Assembly: GCA_016792785.1 (NCBI GenBank)
Contig: JAEUML010000289.1
Location: 1-62,493 of the forward strand
DNA: 62,493 nucleotides
Reading direction: 5' to 3'
Origin: Alphaproteobacteria bacterium
GTDB taxonomy: Bacteria; Pseudomonadota; Alphaproteobacteria; Micropepsales; Micropepsaceae
The notes under the pieces are model-generated. The model saw only the letters and a list, made by a program, of their open reading frames with translations, made no database searches and was not told the origin of the DNA. This document shows, one piece after another, positions 1-8,542 of this stretch. Numbering within the stretch: position 1 is the stretch's first letter; every line of letters starts with the position of its first letter. Made by a program: the position numbers and the translations under genes.

Positions 1-1
1 C

Positions 2-160
2 TGGTGCCAAAGCTACGTCCGCGACGCCGCCCAGCGCGAGATCCTCTACGACCTCGACGTCGCCCGCCGGGCAATGTTCGAGCGCGAAAAGAAAACCCGC
101 GAATTCGACCTCATCAGCCGCAGCCACGCCAACCTGCTGCGCATGTGGGCGGATGGGTAG
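2..160 (+). CDS. C-terminal fragment of an unidentified protein (5' end outside window)
   Basis: Reading frame 2 is open from the first base to a TAG at 158-160 and gives 52 residues. The composition looks like real protein: YVRDAAQREILYDLDVARR is followed by a charged stretch and ends in LLRMWADG. The other two frames here are Arg/Pro-rich shadows. It is probably the end of a mostly helical cytoplasmic protein. I do not recognise the family. A long palindrome begins 13 bases after the stop and could terminate transcription. Confidence 0.5.
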   Translation, partial: WCQSYVRDAAQREILYDLDVARRAMFEREKKTREFDLISRSHANLLRMWADG

Positions 161-172
161 CGTTCGTGTGGT

Positions 173-221
173 GTCCCCTCATCAGTCTCGTCGCGGCACG
201 CGACGAGACTGATGAGGGGAC
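173..221. repeat. Perfect 22-bp inverted repeat, 5-nt loop (REP-like element)
   Basis: Arms 173-194 and 200-221 are perfectly complementary around the loop GGCAC. It lies between two convergent genes, so it could form a hairpin at both transcript ends, although there is no T-run. The right-arm end AGACTGATGAGGGGAC matches 15 of 16 bases of 51095-51110, so the two look like members of one dispersed palindromic family. Confidence 0.85.
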
Positions 222-232
222 GCAGCCCCACC

Positions 233-1732
233 CTAGTCCACGTCGAACTTGATCCCCTGCGCGAGCGGCAGTGCGTTCGAATAGTTCACGGTCGCCGTCT
301 GCCGGCGCATATAGGCCTTCCACGAATCCGAACCGGACTCGCGTCCGCCGCCGGTTTCCTTCTCGCCGCCGAACGCGCCGCCGATTTCGGCGCCGCTGGG
401 CCCGATGTTCACGTTTGCGATGCCGCAATCGCTGCCCGCCGCCGCGACGAACCGCTCAGCCTCCTGCATGTCGCGCGTAAAGATGCACGACGACAGGCCC
501 TGCGCGACGCCGTTCTGCAACGCGAGCGCCTCGTCGAAATCGCGATACGTCAGCACATAGAGGATCGGTGCGAACGTCTCGTGCTTCACGACATCGCTCT
601 GCGCCGGCATTTCAACGAGCGCGGGTTGCGCGTAGTAGGCGTTCGGGAACTGCGCCGCGAGTGCGCGTTCGCCGCCCGTCACTTTGCCGCCCTGCGCCCG
701 CGCCTGTTCCAGCGCGCTTTGCATGCCGTCGAACGCCACCTTGTCGATCAGCGGCCCGACGAGCGTGCCTTCCGCGAGCGGACTGCCGATCTTGATCGCG
801 CCATAGATCGTCTTCAGCCGTTGCACGAGCCGGTCGCGCACACTCTCGTGCACGAAGAGCCGGCGCAATGTCGTGCAGCGTTGCCCCGCCGTACCCACGG
901 CTGCAAACGTGATCGCACGCTCGGCAAGCTTCAAATCCGCCGACGGCGCGACGATCATCGCATTGTTGCCGCCAAGTTCGAGCAACGACCGCCCGAGCCG
1001 CGCCGCCACCACCGGCGCCAGCGCCTTGCCCATGCGCGTCGAGCCCGTTGCCGAGATCAGCGGCACGCGTGCGTCCGCCGCCAACTGCTCACCGACCGCA
1101 CGACCGCCCTGGATGACGACCGACAAACCTTTCGGCGCATCGCCGAACTTCGCCGCAGCGCGCTCGAACAGCTTCTGCGTCGCGAGCGCCGTCAGCGGCG
1201 TCTTCTCCGACGGCTTCCAAATCACGCTGTCGCCGCACACGAGCGCCAGCGCCGCGTTCCACGCCCACACCGCGACCGGGAAGTTGAACGCGCTGATGAC
1301 GCCGACGGGCCCCAGCGGATGCCACGTCTCCATCATGCGGTGGCCGGGCCGCTCGGACGCGATGGTCAGACCGTAGAGCTGGCGCGACAGACCGACCGCG
1401 AAGTCGCAAATGTCGATCATCTCCTGCACTTCGCCCAAACCTTCTTGGACGATCTTGCCGGCTTCGAGCGTGACCAGCCGCCCGAGCGCCGCCTTGTGCG
1501 CACGCAATTCCTCGCCGAACAAACGGACGAGTTCGCCGCGCCGCGGCGCCGGAACTTCGCGCCAAGCATGGAACGCCTGTACGGACAAAGCGATCTTGGC
1601 GTCGACCTCGGCCGCAGTGTCGCTGCGCACGCGTCCGATCTCCGCCCCGTCGACCGGGCTTTTCACCACAAGGTCGCCGCGCGAAACGTCTTCCGCCGAA
1701 ATGCCGAGCGCTTTCAGAGTGTCGGAAATCAT
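233..1732 (-). CDS. amaB: ALDH7-family aldehyde dehydrogenase (alpha-aminoadipate semialdehyde dehydrogenase type)
   Basis: 499 aa. It oxidises an aldehyde with NAD(P)+ in the cytoplasm; ALDH7 (antiquitin/AmaB) members act on alpha-aminoadipate semialdehyde in lysine breakdown. Visible are the Rossmann and active-site signatures FNFPVAVWAWN, WKPSEKTPL, the catalytic Glu in LELGGNN and the catalytic Cys in GTAGQRCTTLRR, which is very like antiquitin. I take the ATG at 1732 because GGAGG sits 7 bases upstream; the frame can be extended six codons to a TTG. It is the last gene of an operon with the ThDP enzyme and saccharopine dehydrogenase, which supports lysine as substrate. The exact aldehyde is inferred. 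Confidence 0.85.
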   Translation of the reverse strand: MISDTLKALGISAEDVSRGDLVVKSPVDGAEIGRVRSDTAAEVDAKIALSVQAFHAWREVPAPRRGELVRLFGEELRAHKAALGRLVTLEAGKIVQEGLGEVQEMIDICDFAVGLSRQLYGLTIASERPGHRMMETWHPLGPVGVISAFNFPVAVWAWNAALALVCGDSVIWKPSEKTPLTALATQKLFERAAAKFGDAPKGLSVVIQGGRAVGEQLAADARVPLISATGSTRMGKALAPVVAARLGRSLLELGGNNAMIVAPSADLKLAERAITFAAVGTAGQRCTTLRRLFVHESVRDRLVQRLKTIYGAIKIGSPLAEGTLVGPLIDKVAFDGMQSALEQARAQGGKVTGGERALAAQFPNAYYAQPALVEMPAQSDVVKHETFAPILYVLTYRDFDEALALQNGVAQGLSSCIFTRDMQEAERFVAAAGSDCGIANVNIGPSGAEIGGAFGGEKETGGGRESGSDSWKAYMRRQTATVNYSNALPLAQGIKFDVD

Positions 1733-1746
1733 AGAGTGTCCTCCGC

Positions 1747-3420
1747 TCAAGTTCTGTTGAGTGCGGCTTTCCTGATGCCGCTCAAGGTCGCCGTCGGCGT
1801 GATCGCCTCGGGCTCGGTGATGACTTCGATCAAGGCCGGCTTGCCGGACGCCAACGCCGCGTCGAACGCGCCCGCGAACTCACCTGTCGCGCGCACCGTC
1901 GCCGACCAGAAGCCGAACGCCTTCGCATAGGCCGCAAAGTCGGGGTTCTGCAAGTCCGTGCCCACGACGCGCGCCGGGTAATCGCGCTCCTGATGCATGC
2001 GGATCGTCCCGTACATGCCGTTGTTGAACACGAGCACGACGATGTTGAGCCCGTATTGGGCCGCTGTTGCAAGTTCTTGCCCGTTCATCAGAAAGCAACC
2101 GTCGCCCGCGCACGCGACGACAACGCGATCGGGATACACGGCCTTGGCCGCAATCGCCGCCGGCACGCCATAGCCCATCGCCCCGCTCGTCGGCGCAAGC
2201 TGCGTGTTGAAGCGGCGGTGCAGATGAAAGCGATGCAGCCAGCCGGCATAGTTGCCGGCACCGTTCGTATAGATCGCATCCGCCGGCAAACGCTCGTTCA
2301 GCCAAGCGAATATCTCGGACGGATTGACCGCCCCTTCGACCGCGACCGGCCGCACAAATGCCTCATAGTCCGCGCGCGCCGCCGCCGCCCACGCCTTCCA
2401 GCGCACGGGCGCCGAGGGCCTCAGCGCCGCAGCCGCCTTGCCGAACGCGCCCATGCCCGACACGATCCCGAGTTCCGCCTGATAGACGCGGTTCAACTCC
2501 TCGCCCGACGGGTAAACATGCACGAGCCGCTGCGCCGGTACCGGCGGCACCACGCGCGTGTAACCGTTCGTCGTCATCTCGCCGAGACGCGGGCCGATGA
2601 CGATGAGCGCGTCCGATTGTCCGATGCGCTGAGCGAGCTTCGGATCAATCCCGATGCCCATGTCGCCGACATAAAGCGGGTGGCGATTGTCGAGCCGGTC
2701 CTTGCCGCGGAACGACGTCACCGCAGGCAAGTTCCACGCCTCAAGAAAGCGTAGCACATCCTCGCACGCCTGCAGGCTCCACCCGCCGCCGCCCACGACC
2801 GCAAGCGGCCGCTCGGCGGACGAGAGAATATCGGCCAATCGGGCCATGTCTTCGCTACGCGGCGCAGCGGACACACGCTGATAGGCCCGGCTGTCGACCG
2901 CAACAACGCGCTCCGTCAGCATGTCTTCCGGCAACGCAAGCGCGACCGGTCCCGCGCGCCCCGCGACGGCAGTGTGAAACGCGCGCGAAATGAACTCGGG
3001 CAAGCGCTCCGCCGACGGCACTTCCGCGACCCACTTCGTCAGCGGCGCCAGCATCCGGCGATAGTCGATTTCCTGAAACGCTTCGCGCTCGCCCTGATCG
3101 CGCGCGACTTGCCCGATGAAGAGAATCATCGGCGTCGAATCTTGCAACGCCGTGTGCAGCCCGATACTTGCATGCGTCGCGCCCGGCCCCCGAGTCACGA
3201 AGCAGATGCCGGGCCGCCCGGTAAGCTTGCCATAGGCTTCCGCCATGTTCGCAGCCCCTGCCTCGTGCCGGCAGGTGATAAGCTTGATCTGCTCGCGCGC
3301 GTCGTAGAGCGCGTCGAGCACCGCGAGATAACTTTCGCCCGGCACGCAAAACGCAAGATCGGCGCCGTGGATCTTCAGCTGATCAACGAGAATCTGCCCG
3401 CCGCTGCGCAGTTGGCTCAC
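1747..3420 (-). CDS. Thiamine-diphosphate-dependent enzyme, acetolactate synthase-like
   Basis: 557 aa, cytoplasmic. It has the three-domain fold of the pyruvate-oxidase/acetolactate-synthase family: an N-terminal PYR domain with the ThDP-activating Glu in CRHEAGAANMAEAYG, a central domain near residues 190-340 (VVGGGGWS), and a C-terminal PP domain with the GDGCF...NN cofactor motif. The start is GTG at 3420, which overlaps the saccharopine dehydrogenase stop as GTGA, so translation is probably coupled. The substrate is unknown. In this operon a 2-oxoacid from lysine, such as 2-oxoadipate, is plausible but unproven. Many such proteins are annotated as acetolactate synthase large subunit without evidence, and no small subunit is nearby. 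Confidence 0.75.
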   Translation of the reverse strand: MSQLRSGGQILVDQLKIHGADLAFCVPGESYLAVLDALYDAREQIKLITCRHEAGAANMAEAYGKLTGRPGICFVTRGPGATHASIGLHTALQDSTPMILFIGQVARDQGEREAFQEIDYRRMLAPLTKWVAEVPSAERLPEFISRAFHTAVAGRAGPVALALPEDMLTERVVAVDSRAYQRVSAAPRSEDMARLADILSSAERPLAVVGGGGWSLQACEDVLRFLEAWNLPAVTSFRGKDRLDNRHPLYVGDMGIGIDPKLAQRIGQSDALIVIGPRLGEMTTNGYTRVVPPVPAQRLVHVYPSGEELNRVYQAELGIVSGMGAFGKAAAALRPSAPVRWKAWAAAARADYEAFVRPVAVEGAVNPSEIFAWLNERLPADAIYTNGAGNYAGWLHRFHLHRRFNTQLAPTSGAMGYGVPAAIAAKAVYPDRVVVACAGDGCFLMNGQELATAAQYGLNIVVLVFNNGMYGTIRMHQERDYPARVVGTDLQNPDFAAYAKAFGFWSATVRATGEFAGAFDAALASGKPALIEVITEPEAITPTATLSGIRKAALNRT

Positions 3421-4487
3421 GCGTAGACCTTGCCGAACCGGTTGCCGAGGAACGCCTTCAAGTCCGCCTGTTCCTGGCGCACGAAGCCCTTCTTCGGCAA
3501 CTTGCCGTCGACGAGCAGATCGACCATCGCGCACATACCGGCCGCCGTCGTGATCTGAATGGCGCTCATCAGCTTGCCGCCGATCTCGTGCGCATAGACC
3601 TTCTTCGCGTAGCTTTCCTGCGTCAGCTGTCCGTGCTGCTGGCCCGACACGGTCACGAACACGAGCACGACGTCTTGATACGTGATCGGAATCGCGGTCT
3701 CGAGAACGTCTTTCATGATGTCGCGGCGCTGACCCAGGCGCAGGTCGCGCACCAGCGTCTTGATGATGTCGCGGTGGCCGGGATAGCGAACGGTCTTGTA
3801 GTTCAAATTCTCGATTCTGCCCTCGAGCGTTTCGGCCAGCGTGCCGAGGCCGCCCGACGTGTTGAACGCCTCATAGTCCACGCCGTCGAGCGAGAAATGC
3901 TCCATCTCTTCGAGCGGCGGCACTTCGCGCAGCTTGCCGTCGACGATCGCCTCGCACGGATTGCAGTATTCGTTGATCAACCCGTCCGTCGACCAGGTGA
4001 GATTGTACTTCAACGCATTCGTCGGATAGACCGGCAGCGCGCCGACACGCATGTTCACGTCGCGAAGAGATTCGAACTTCTTCGTCATGTCGTGCGCGAC
4101 GATCGAAATGAACCCCGGCGCAAGCCCGCATTGCGGCACGAACGCGGTGTCCGCCCCTTGCGCGAGCTTCTTCACAATGCGCGTGCTCTCGACGTCTTCG
4201 GTCAGGTCGAAATAGTGCGCGCCCGAATCCTTCGCGGCCGACGCGATCACCGGCGTCAGGTGATAGGGCATCGCGCTCAACACGACCTCGTGCCCTTTGA
4301 TCGCCCCGCGCAGCGCCGCCGGATCGGCGACGTCGAGAATTTGCGTGCGCACGTTCTTTGTTGGCAAACGCTTCAGGCTGTCCCCGTCGCGATCCGCGAC
4401 CGTAATCTGATAGTCGCCGGTCGCCCCCAGCATCGCCGCAATCGCGCTGCCGATCTTGCCGCCGCCGAGAAGAATGAGTTTCACCAT
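3417..4487 (-). CDS. Saccharopine dehydrogenase family protein
   Basis: 356 aa, cytoplasmic NAD(P)-dependent enzyme. The N-terminal Rossmann motif LLGGGKIGSAIAAML at about residues 4-18, the SAMPYHLTPVIASAA segment, and the C-terminal catalytic region with TSGGLGTLAETL match saccharopine dehydrogenases, which split saccharopine into glutamate and alpha-aminoadipate semialdehyde. The downstream ALDH7 would oxidise that semialdehyde. I chose the ATG at 4487, with AGGAG about 8 bases upstream, over an extension to 4529. It is the first gene of the operon and diverges from an Lrp-type regulator. No lysine-ketoglutarate reductase domain is fused or adjacent, so that step must be encoded elsewhere. 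Confidence 0.85.
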   Translation of the reverse strand: MVKLILLGGGKIGSAIAAMLGATGDYQITVADRDGDSLKRLPTKNVRTQILDVADPAALRGAIKGHEVVLSAMPYHLTPVIASAAKDSGAHYFDLTEDVESTRIVKKLAQGADTAFVPQCGLAPGFISIVAHDMTKKFESLRDVNMRVGALPVYPTNALKYNLTWSTDGLINEYCNPCEAIVDGKLREVPPLEEMEHFSLDGVDYEAFNTSGGLGTLAETLEGRIENLNYKTVRYPGHRDIIKTLVRDLRLGQRRDIMKDVLETAIPITYQDVVLVFVTVSGQQHGQLTQESYAKKVYAHEIGGKLMSAIQITTAAGMCAMVDLLVDGKLPKKGFVRQEQADLKAFLGNRFGKVYA

Positions 4488-4624
4488 GGGACCGTCTCCT
4501 GCCGTTCGATGTTCTTCGAAACCGGCCAAACGCTAACCGCGATTTCCGCCGATCTGCAGCCTGCAAACCGTCGAAAGGCCGGATTTCTCTTGCCAAAACG
4601 CCGGAATTTCCGTGAAATTGGCGG
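4488..4624. promoter_or_regulatory. Divergent promoter region, lysine operon / Lrp regulator
   Basis: This 137-bp spacer separates the saccharopine dehydrogenase start from the Lrp-type gene. It is AT-richer than its surroundings and holds short dyads, among them GCCGGAATTTCCG near 4602 and a TTTCC/GGAAA-rich stretch. A local Lrp-family regulator usually binds such a spacer, but no single operator can be fixed by eye. Confidence 0.45.
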
Positions 4625-5059
4625 ATGCCGACGCTCGACCCCACGGATCGCCAGCTCTTGGCGCTGCTCCGCACCGACGCCCGCGAGCCCGTGTCCTCGC
4701 TCGCCCGCAAGCTCGACCTCGCGCGCTCTACGGTTCAGGAACGCATCGCGCGCCTCGAGCGCACGGGCGTGATCGCGGGCTACACGATCCGCTCCGGCGA
4801 AGACTTCGCCGAACGCCAGATCCTCGCGCACGTGATGATCGCCGTCGACCCGAAGATGGCCGCAAGCGTCACCGCCGACCTGAAGAAGATGCCCGAAGTC
4901 CGCTCGCTCGCCGCGATCTCGGGCACGTTCGACATGATGGCCGAACTCGCCGCCGAAACCACAGCCAAGATCGACGCCGTCCTCGACGCCATCGGCCACC
5001 TGAAGGGCGTGCAAAAGACGATGTCGTCGATCGTGCTGAGTGTGAAGTTCGAGCGCTAG
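4625..5059 (+). CDS. Lrp/AsnC-family transcriptional regulator
   Basis: 144 aa. The N-terminal winged helix-turn-helix covers about residues 4-60 (LDPTDRQLLALLRTDAREP...LARKLDLARSTVQERIARLERTGVIAGY), and the C-terminal RAM/ligand domain about residues 67-142, ending in a beta strand. Lrp-type proteins form oligomers and sense amino acids. Its divergent position next to a lysine catabolic operon makes lysine or a pathway intermediate the likely signal, but this is inference. Its stop overlaps the convergent VOC gene by four bases. Confidence 0.9.
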   Translation: MPTLDPTDRQLLALLRTDAREPVSSLARKLDLARSTVQERIARLERTGVIAGYTIRSGEDFAERQILAHVMIAVDPKMAASVTADLKKMPEVRSLAAISGTFDMMAELAAETTAKIDAVLDAIGHLKGVQKTMSSIVLSVKFER

Positions 5060-5415
5060 CGCAGACCACCGCGCCACACCGCAAACGACATCCCGTTCGG
5101 GTCGAGCAGCACGGCCATCTCGTCGCCTTCCGGCAGCATCGTCGCCGGGATCAGCACTTTGGCACCCAGCCCTTGCGCCTTGGCGACCGCTTCTTTTACG
5201 TCGGCGACGCCGATGAACAACTGCACGAAGTCGGGCGCTTGCGGCGGCGCGGGCCAAATGCCGCCTTGGATTCCTTCGCCGGATCCCGTGTCGATGCGCC
5301 GGTAGCCCATCGGATTGTTCGCATCGATCCGCCAATCGAACAGCTTCGAAAAGAATGCCGCCGTCTCGTCCGGCTTTTTCGCCAGAATCTGAAACTGCGT
5401 CACCGGATTGCCCAT
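5056..5415 (-). CDS. VOC (glyoxalase/bleomycin-resistance fold) family protein
   Basis: 119 aa, a single vicinal-oxygen-chelate domain. Visible features are VTQFQILAKKPDETAAFFSKLFDW at the start, VQLFIGVADVKEAVAKAQGLGAKVL in the middle, and a closing MAVLLDPNGMSFAVWR. These small proteins dimerise to form a metal-binding cleft and have very varied substrates, so no reaction can be assigned. It starts two bases after the stop of the upstream regulator gene, whose last codons (GGGAGAC) act as its ribosome-binding site. The two are co-transcribed. Confidence 0.85.
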   Translation of the reverse strand: MGNPVTQFQILAKKPDETAAFFSKLFDWRIDANNPMGYRRIDTGSGEGIQGGIWPAPPQAPDFVQLFIGVADVKEAVAKAQGLGAKVLIPATMLPEGDEMAVLLDPNGMSFAVWRGGLR

Positions 5416-5417
5416 CG

Positions 5418-5987
5418 CTAGTCTCCCTGTTCGGTAAGCGGGCTCCTGACCCGCTCAGCTACATACTTTCGAAAACTCTGCGGCGTGACGTGCGCGAGGC
5501 CGGTTTTGTCTTGCCAAACACCATCGCCATTCACCTCGATCAAACCCAGCCTCAACATCCGGCTCAGCGCGATGTTCACCTCGTCGACGCTCACGCCGAT
5601 CGCCGCCGCAGCAGACCGGCTATCACTCGCAAACCCCCTTGTGCGCGTGAGCCGCAGCAACTCCCGATGCACCGGTTGGCCCAAGAGCGCCATCATCTCC
5701 GCAGCCCAGTGCCGCAGCGCTTCGCTCGCGGCCCGCGCTTGCTCGTCGGCGATCCGCGCCACCGCCGCATAGACTGCCGTCTCTTCCGGCGAGAGCTTCA
5801 GCTTGCGCGCCCATAGGCCGATCCGCTCGACGGGCACCTGCCGCTTGCCCCGCAGAATCTGCGACAACGTCGCGTGATCGGCGCCGAGCAAGCCCGCAAA
5901 CGCGCGCAGCGAGTAACGCGCATTGACGCCGCGTCGCGCCGCGAACTCTTGCACCAGCCGTTCTCGAAACGTCACAGCCGGCGTCAT
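5418..5987 (-). CDS. TIGR02147/DUF4423-like regulatory protein
   Basis: 189 aa from the ATG at 5987. The N-terminal helix-turn-helix near residues 18-55 (YSLRAFAGLLGADHATLSQILRGKRQVP) resembles the TIGR02147 family. An alpha-helical middle and a second winged-helix-like segment follow (RSAAAAIGVSVDEVNIALSRMLRLGLIEVNGDGVWQD, about residues 115-152). That suggests a cytoplasmic DNA-binding protein with two DNA-contact modules. The frame upstream of 5987 is poor in protein-like composition and was dropped. It is translationally linked to the downstream VOC protein. Target unknown. Confidence 0.65.
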   Translation of the reverse strand: MTPAVTFRERLVQEFAARRGVNARYSLRAFAGLLGADHATLSQILRGKRQVPVERIGLWARKLKLSPEETAVYAAVARIADEQARAASEALRHWAAEMMALLGQPVHRELLRLTRTRGFASDSRSAAAAIGVSVDEVNIALSRMLRLGLIEVNGDGVWQDKTGLAHVTPQSFRKYVAERVRSPLTEQGD

Positions 5988-6063
5988 GTCGCAAGTTTGG
6001 CGCGCGCTCTCAAGCGCAAACAGCAGCCAGCCGTCGAAAACCGGGGCACGACAACGCCCCGCA

Positions 6064-7284
6064 TCAGTGATGCGCGCGCATGTCCTGCGCCCGCACGACG
6101 TACCCCGCCCCGCGCACGGCGGCACAGATCGCATCCGCATGCGCCTGATCGCGCGTTTCCATCGTGATCCTCAGTTGGGCGCCCTTCGCAGGCAAGTCCG
6201 TCAGCATGCGCTCGTGCTGAACCTCGATGATGTTCGCGCCCGCATCGCCCACGAGCGCCGCGACCTTTGCCAGAATGCCGGGCCGGTCCTCGATTTCAAC
6301 CGCGATCGTCAAGATGCGCCGTTCGCGCTGCAATTCGCGCAGAAGCACGTTGGCGAGCAAGCGCGTGTCGATGTTGCCGCCGCTGAGAACGACGCCGACT
6401 TTGCGCCCCTTGAACAGCGCCGGATGCTGCAACAGCGCCGCAAACCCCGTCGCACCGGCGCCTTCCGCGACCGTCTTCTCGATCGAGAGCAACAACGCGA
6501 TGGCGCGCTCGATCGATTCTTCGGACACCAGCAAGAACTCGTCGACCAGCCGCTTGCAGATTTCCCGCGTGATCAAACCCGCGTTCTTGACCGCGATGCC
6601 GTCCGCGATCGACTGCCCGCCCGTCACCGCGGGACCGCCCTTCAGCGCGTTGTACATGGAGGGATAAAGCTCAGTCTCAACACCCACGATGCGGATCGAA
6701 GGCTTCAGCGCCTTCGCCGCCGTGGCGATTCCTGAGATCAAGCCGCCGCCGCCGATCGGCACGACGATCGTGTCGAGGTCCGGAAAGTCGGCGAGCATCT
6801 CGAGCCCGATCGTGCCTTGCCCCGCGAGTATCTTCTCGTCGTCATAGGGATGCACGAAGACGAGCCCTTCCTTCGCCGCAATCTCGTTCGTGATCTGCTC
6901 GCAGTCGGAAAGCGCGAGGCCTTTCTGCACGACGCGCGCGCCGTATTCCTTCGTATGCTTGACCTTCACGAACGGCGCCGTCTCCGGCATGACGATGGTC
7001 GACGGAATGCCGAGCCGCGACGCATGATAGGCAACCGCCTGCGCGTGATTGCCGGCCGACATGGCGATTACGCCGGCCTTACGCTCCGCAGGCGTCAGCG
7101 ACAGCAGCTTGTTCAACGACCCGCGATCCTTGAACGCCGCCGTGAACTGCAAATTCTCGAACTTGAGATAAACGTCCGCGCCCGTCAGCTGCGACAGCGT
7201 TCGCGACCGCTGACACGGCGTTCGCTCCACCGCGCCCTTGATCGCCTCGGCTGCACGCCGGATATCGTCGATCGTCACAGCCAT
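6064..7284 (-). CDS. ilvA: Threonine ammonia-lyase (threonine dehydratase) with C-terminal ACT domain
   Basis: 406 aa. A PLP enzyme converting threonine to 2-oxobutanoate and ammonia in the cytoplasm. Visible are the PLP-lysine motif FTAAFKDRGSLNKL (about residues 48-61), the SAGNHAQAVAYHA loop, the phosphate-binding glycines VPIGGGGLISG, and a C-terminal ACT domain from about residue 330 (TIAVEIEDRPGILAKVAALVGDAGANIIEVQHER). The length and single ACT domain fit the short form (TIGR01127-like). The ATG at 7284 has AGGGG 8 bases upstream; the frame extends to 7338. The biosynthetic or catabolic role is not settled. Confidence 0.9.
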   Translation of the reverse strand: MAVTIDDIRRAAEAIKGAVERTPCQRSRTLSQLTGADVYLKFENLQFTAAFKDRGSLNKLLSLTPAERKAGVIAMSAGNHAQAVAYHASRLGIPSTIVMPETAPFVKVKHTKEYGARVVQKGLALSDCEQITNEIAAKEGLVFVHPYDDEKILAGQGTIGLEMLADFPDLDTIVVPIGGGGLISGIATAAKALKPSIRIVGVETELYPSMYNALKGGPAVTGGQSIADGIAVKNAGLITREICKRLVDEFLLVSEESIERAIALLLSIEKTVAEGAGATGFAALLQHPALFKGRKVGVVLSGGNIDTRLLANVLLRELQRERRILTIAVEIEDRPGILAKVAALVGDAGANIIEVQHERMLTDLPAKGAQLRITMETRDQAHADAICAAVRGAGYVVRAQDMRAHH

Positions 7285-7344
7285 GTCCGGCGCCCCTGAA
7301 ATCCGGCGCTTCATGGGTCTGCGCGCGGCCCAAGTCAAGCCGCC

Positions 7345-8286
7345 TCAAGTCGCGCTGACGACCGCTGGCTTCGCGCGCTCATCGACATGGAGCTGAAACA
7401 CGTCCGGCCGCGCATAGTGGCCCACCACGTCGAGGTCGAACTTGCCGCGCGCGATCGCCCCGCGGTCGATTTCGGCGGTCAGAATGCACTCGCCTTCGTG
7501 GTGCGGGCCGGCAAGCACCTCGCCCATCGGATCGACGATAACGCTTCCGCCGTCGATCAAGACGGCATCGCCGCCGCTGCCCGAAAGCGGCGCCATGTCG
7601 ATCGGATAGTCGGCCGGAAAGTCCGACCGCCGCGCGAACTGGCACGCCGACAACACGAAGCAGCGTCCCTCGACCGCGATGTGCCGCATCGACGGCGCCC
7701 ACGTGCGCCGGCAATCGACCGTTGGCGCGCAATAAAGCTCGACCCCCTTGGCGTACATCGCCGTCCTGAGCAACGGCATGTAATTCTCCCAACAGATCAC
7801 CGCCCCGACGCGCCCCAGCGGCGTCTCGATGACGGGCAGCGTCGACCCGTCGCCGAACCCCCAGATCAGCCGCTCCATCGCCGTCGGCATCAACTTGCGA
7901 CGTTTGCCCTGGCAAACCCCGTCGGGACCGAAGAACAGCGCGGTGCAGTAGAGCGTGCCCAAGCTCCGCTCGATCACGCCGACCACGAGCTGCAGTTCGT
8001 TCGCCTTCGCGATCCTGCCGATCTGATCGCAGGCCGGCCCCGGCACGTCGATCGCGCTGTCGAAGTAGCGGCGAAACATCTCGCGCCCCTCCGGTGTCCG
8101 CGCCCCCACGCGCGCCCCGAAGTCGAGCCCCTTCGGATAGGCCGACACGAAAGCTTCCGGAAACACGGCGATCTTCGCACCGCGCCGCGCCGCATCGGCC
8201 GCCAAATCGCCAAGCTTCGTAAGCGTGCGCGCGACGTCGAACCCGACGGGCGCGGCCTGAACGACGGCGGCTGTGAAAACGGACAT
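7345..8286 (-). CDS. Nitrilase (carbon-nitrogen hydrolase family)
   Basis: 313 aa, the usual nitrilase length. The catalytic triad is visible: Glu44 in VFPEAFVSAYP, Lys131 in KRRKLMPT and Cys165 in GAVICWENYMPLLR. The CWEN sequence is typical of true nitrilases (branch 1), which hydrolyse nitriles to acids and ammonia, rather than amidases. These enzymes form spiral oligomers in the cytoplasm. It lies 60 bp upstream of ilvA on the same strand and may be co-transcribed. The natural substrate cannot be inferred. Confidence 0.88.
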   Translation of the reverse strand: MSVFTAAVVQAAPVGFDVARTLTKLGDLAADAARRGAKIAVFPEAFVSAYPKGLDFGARVGARTPEGREMFRRYFDSAIDVPGPACDQIGRIAKANELQLVVGVIERSLGTLYCTALFFGPDGVCQGKRRKLMPTAMERLIWGFGDGSTLPVIETPLGRVGAVICWENYMPLLRTAMYAKGVELYCAPTVDCRRTWAPSMRHIAVEGRCFVLSACQFARRSDFPADYPIDMAPLSGSGGDAVLIDGGSVIVDPMGEVLAGPHHEGECILTAEIDRGAIARGKFDLDVVGHYARPDVFQLHVDERAKPAVVSAT

Positions 8287-8346
8287 GCGGCGTCTCCCGG
8301 TCGGAATGCCGGATGTTCTACCGCACGAAGAGCGAATGGAAGAAAT

Positions 8347-8421
8347 TGGTAGCAGCGGGGTGATTTGAACACCCGACCAAGGGATTATGATTCCCCTGCT
8401 CTACCACTGAGCTACGCTGCC
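8347..8421 (-). tRNA. tRNA with CAU anticodon (probably elongator Met; Ile2 possible)
   Basis: On the minus strand a full cloverleaf can be drawn: acceptor GGCAGCG pairing with CGCTGCT (first pair G-U), D-arm GCTC/GAGC, anticodon stem GGGGA/TCCCT with loop ATCATAA (anticodon CAT), T-arm GGGTG/CACCC with TTCAAAT, discriminator A and an encoded CCA. CAU tRNAs are initiator Met, elongator Met or lysidine-modified Ile2. The G1-U72 pair is unlike a typical initiator. The variable region resembles Ile2, so the identity is left open. Confidence 0.9.
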
Positions 8422-8542
8422 AAACCGAAAAAGAGCGCCGGATGTAAGGCGCGGCCCCAAGTCATGTCAAGGACGACGGCGCCGCCAAGGAGACGGTGTA
8501 CCATTCGCTGGTCCGCCGCAGCTGGCGGGCGGAGAAAGCGAC

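Noticed and set aside
212-1930. 572-codon plus-strand open frame opposite the ALDH7 gene
   Set aside because: Arg/His-rich shadow of a clear enzyme gene with no start context.
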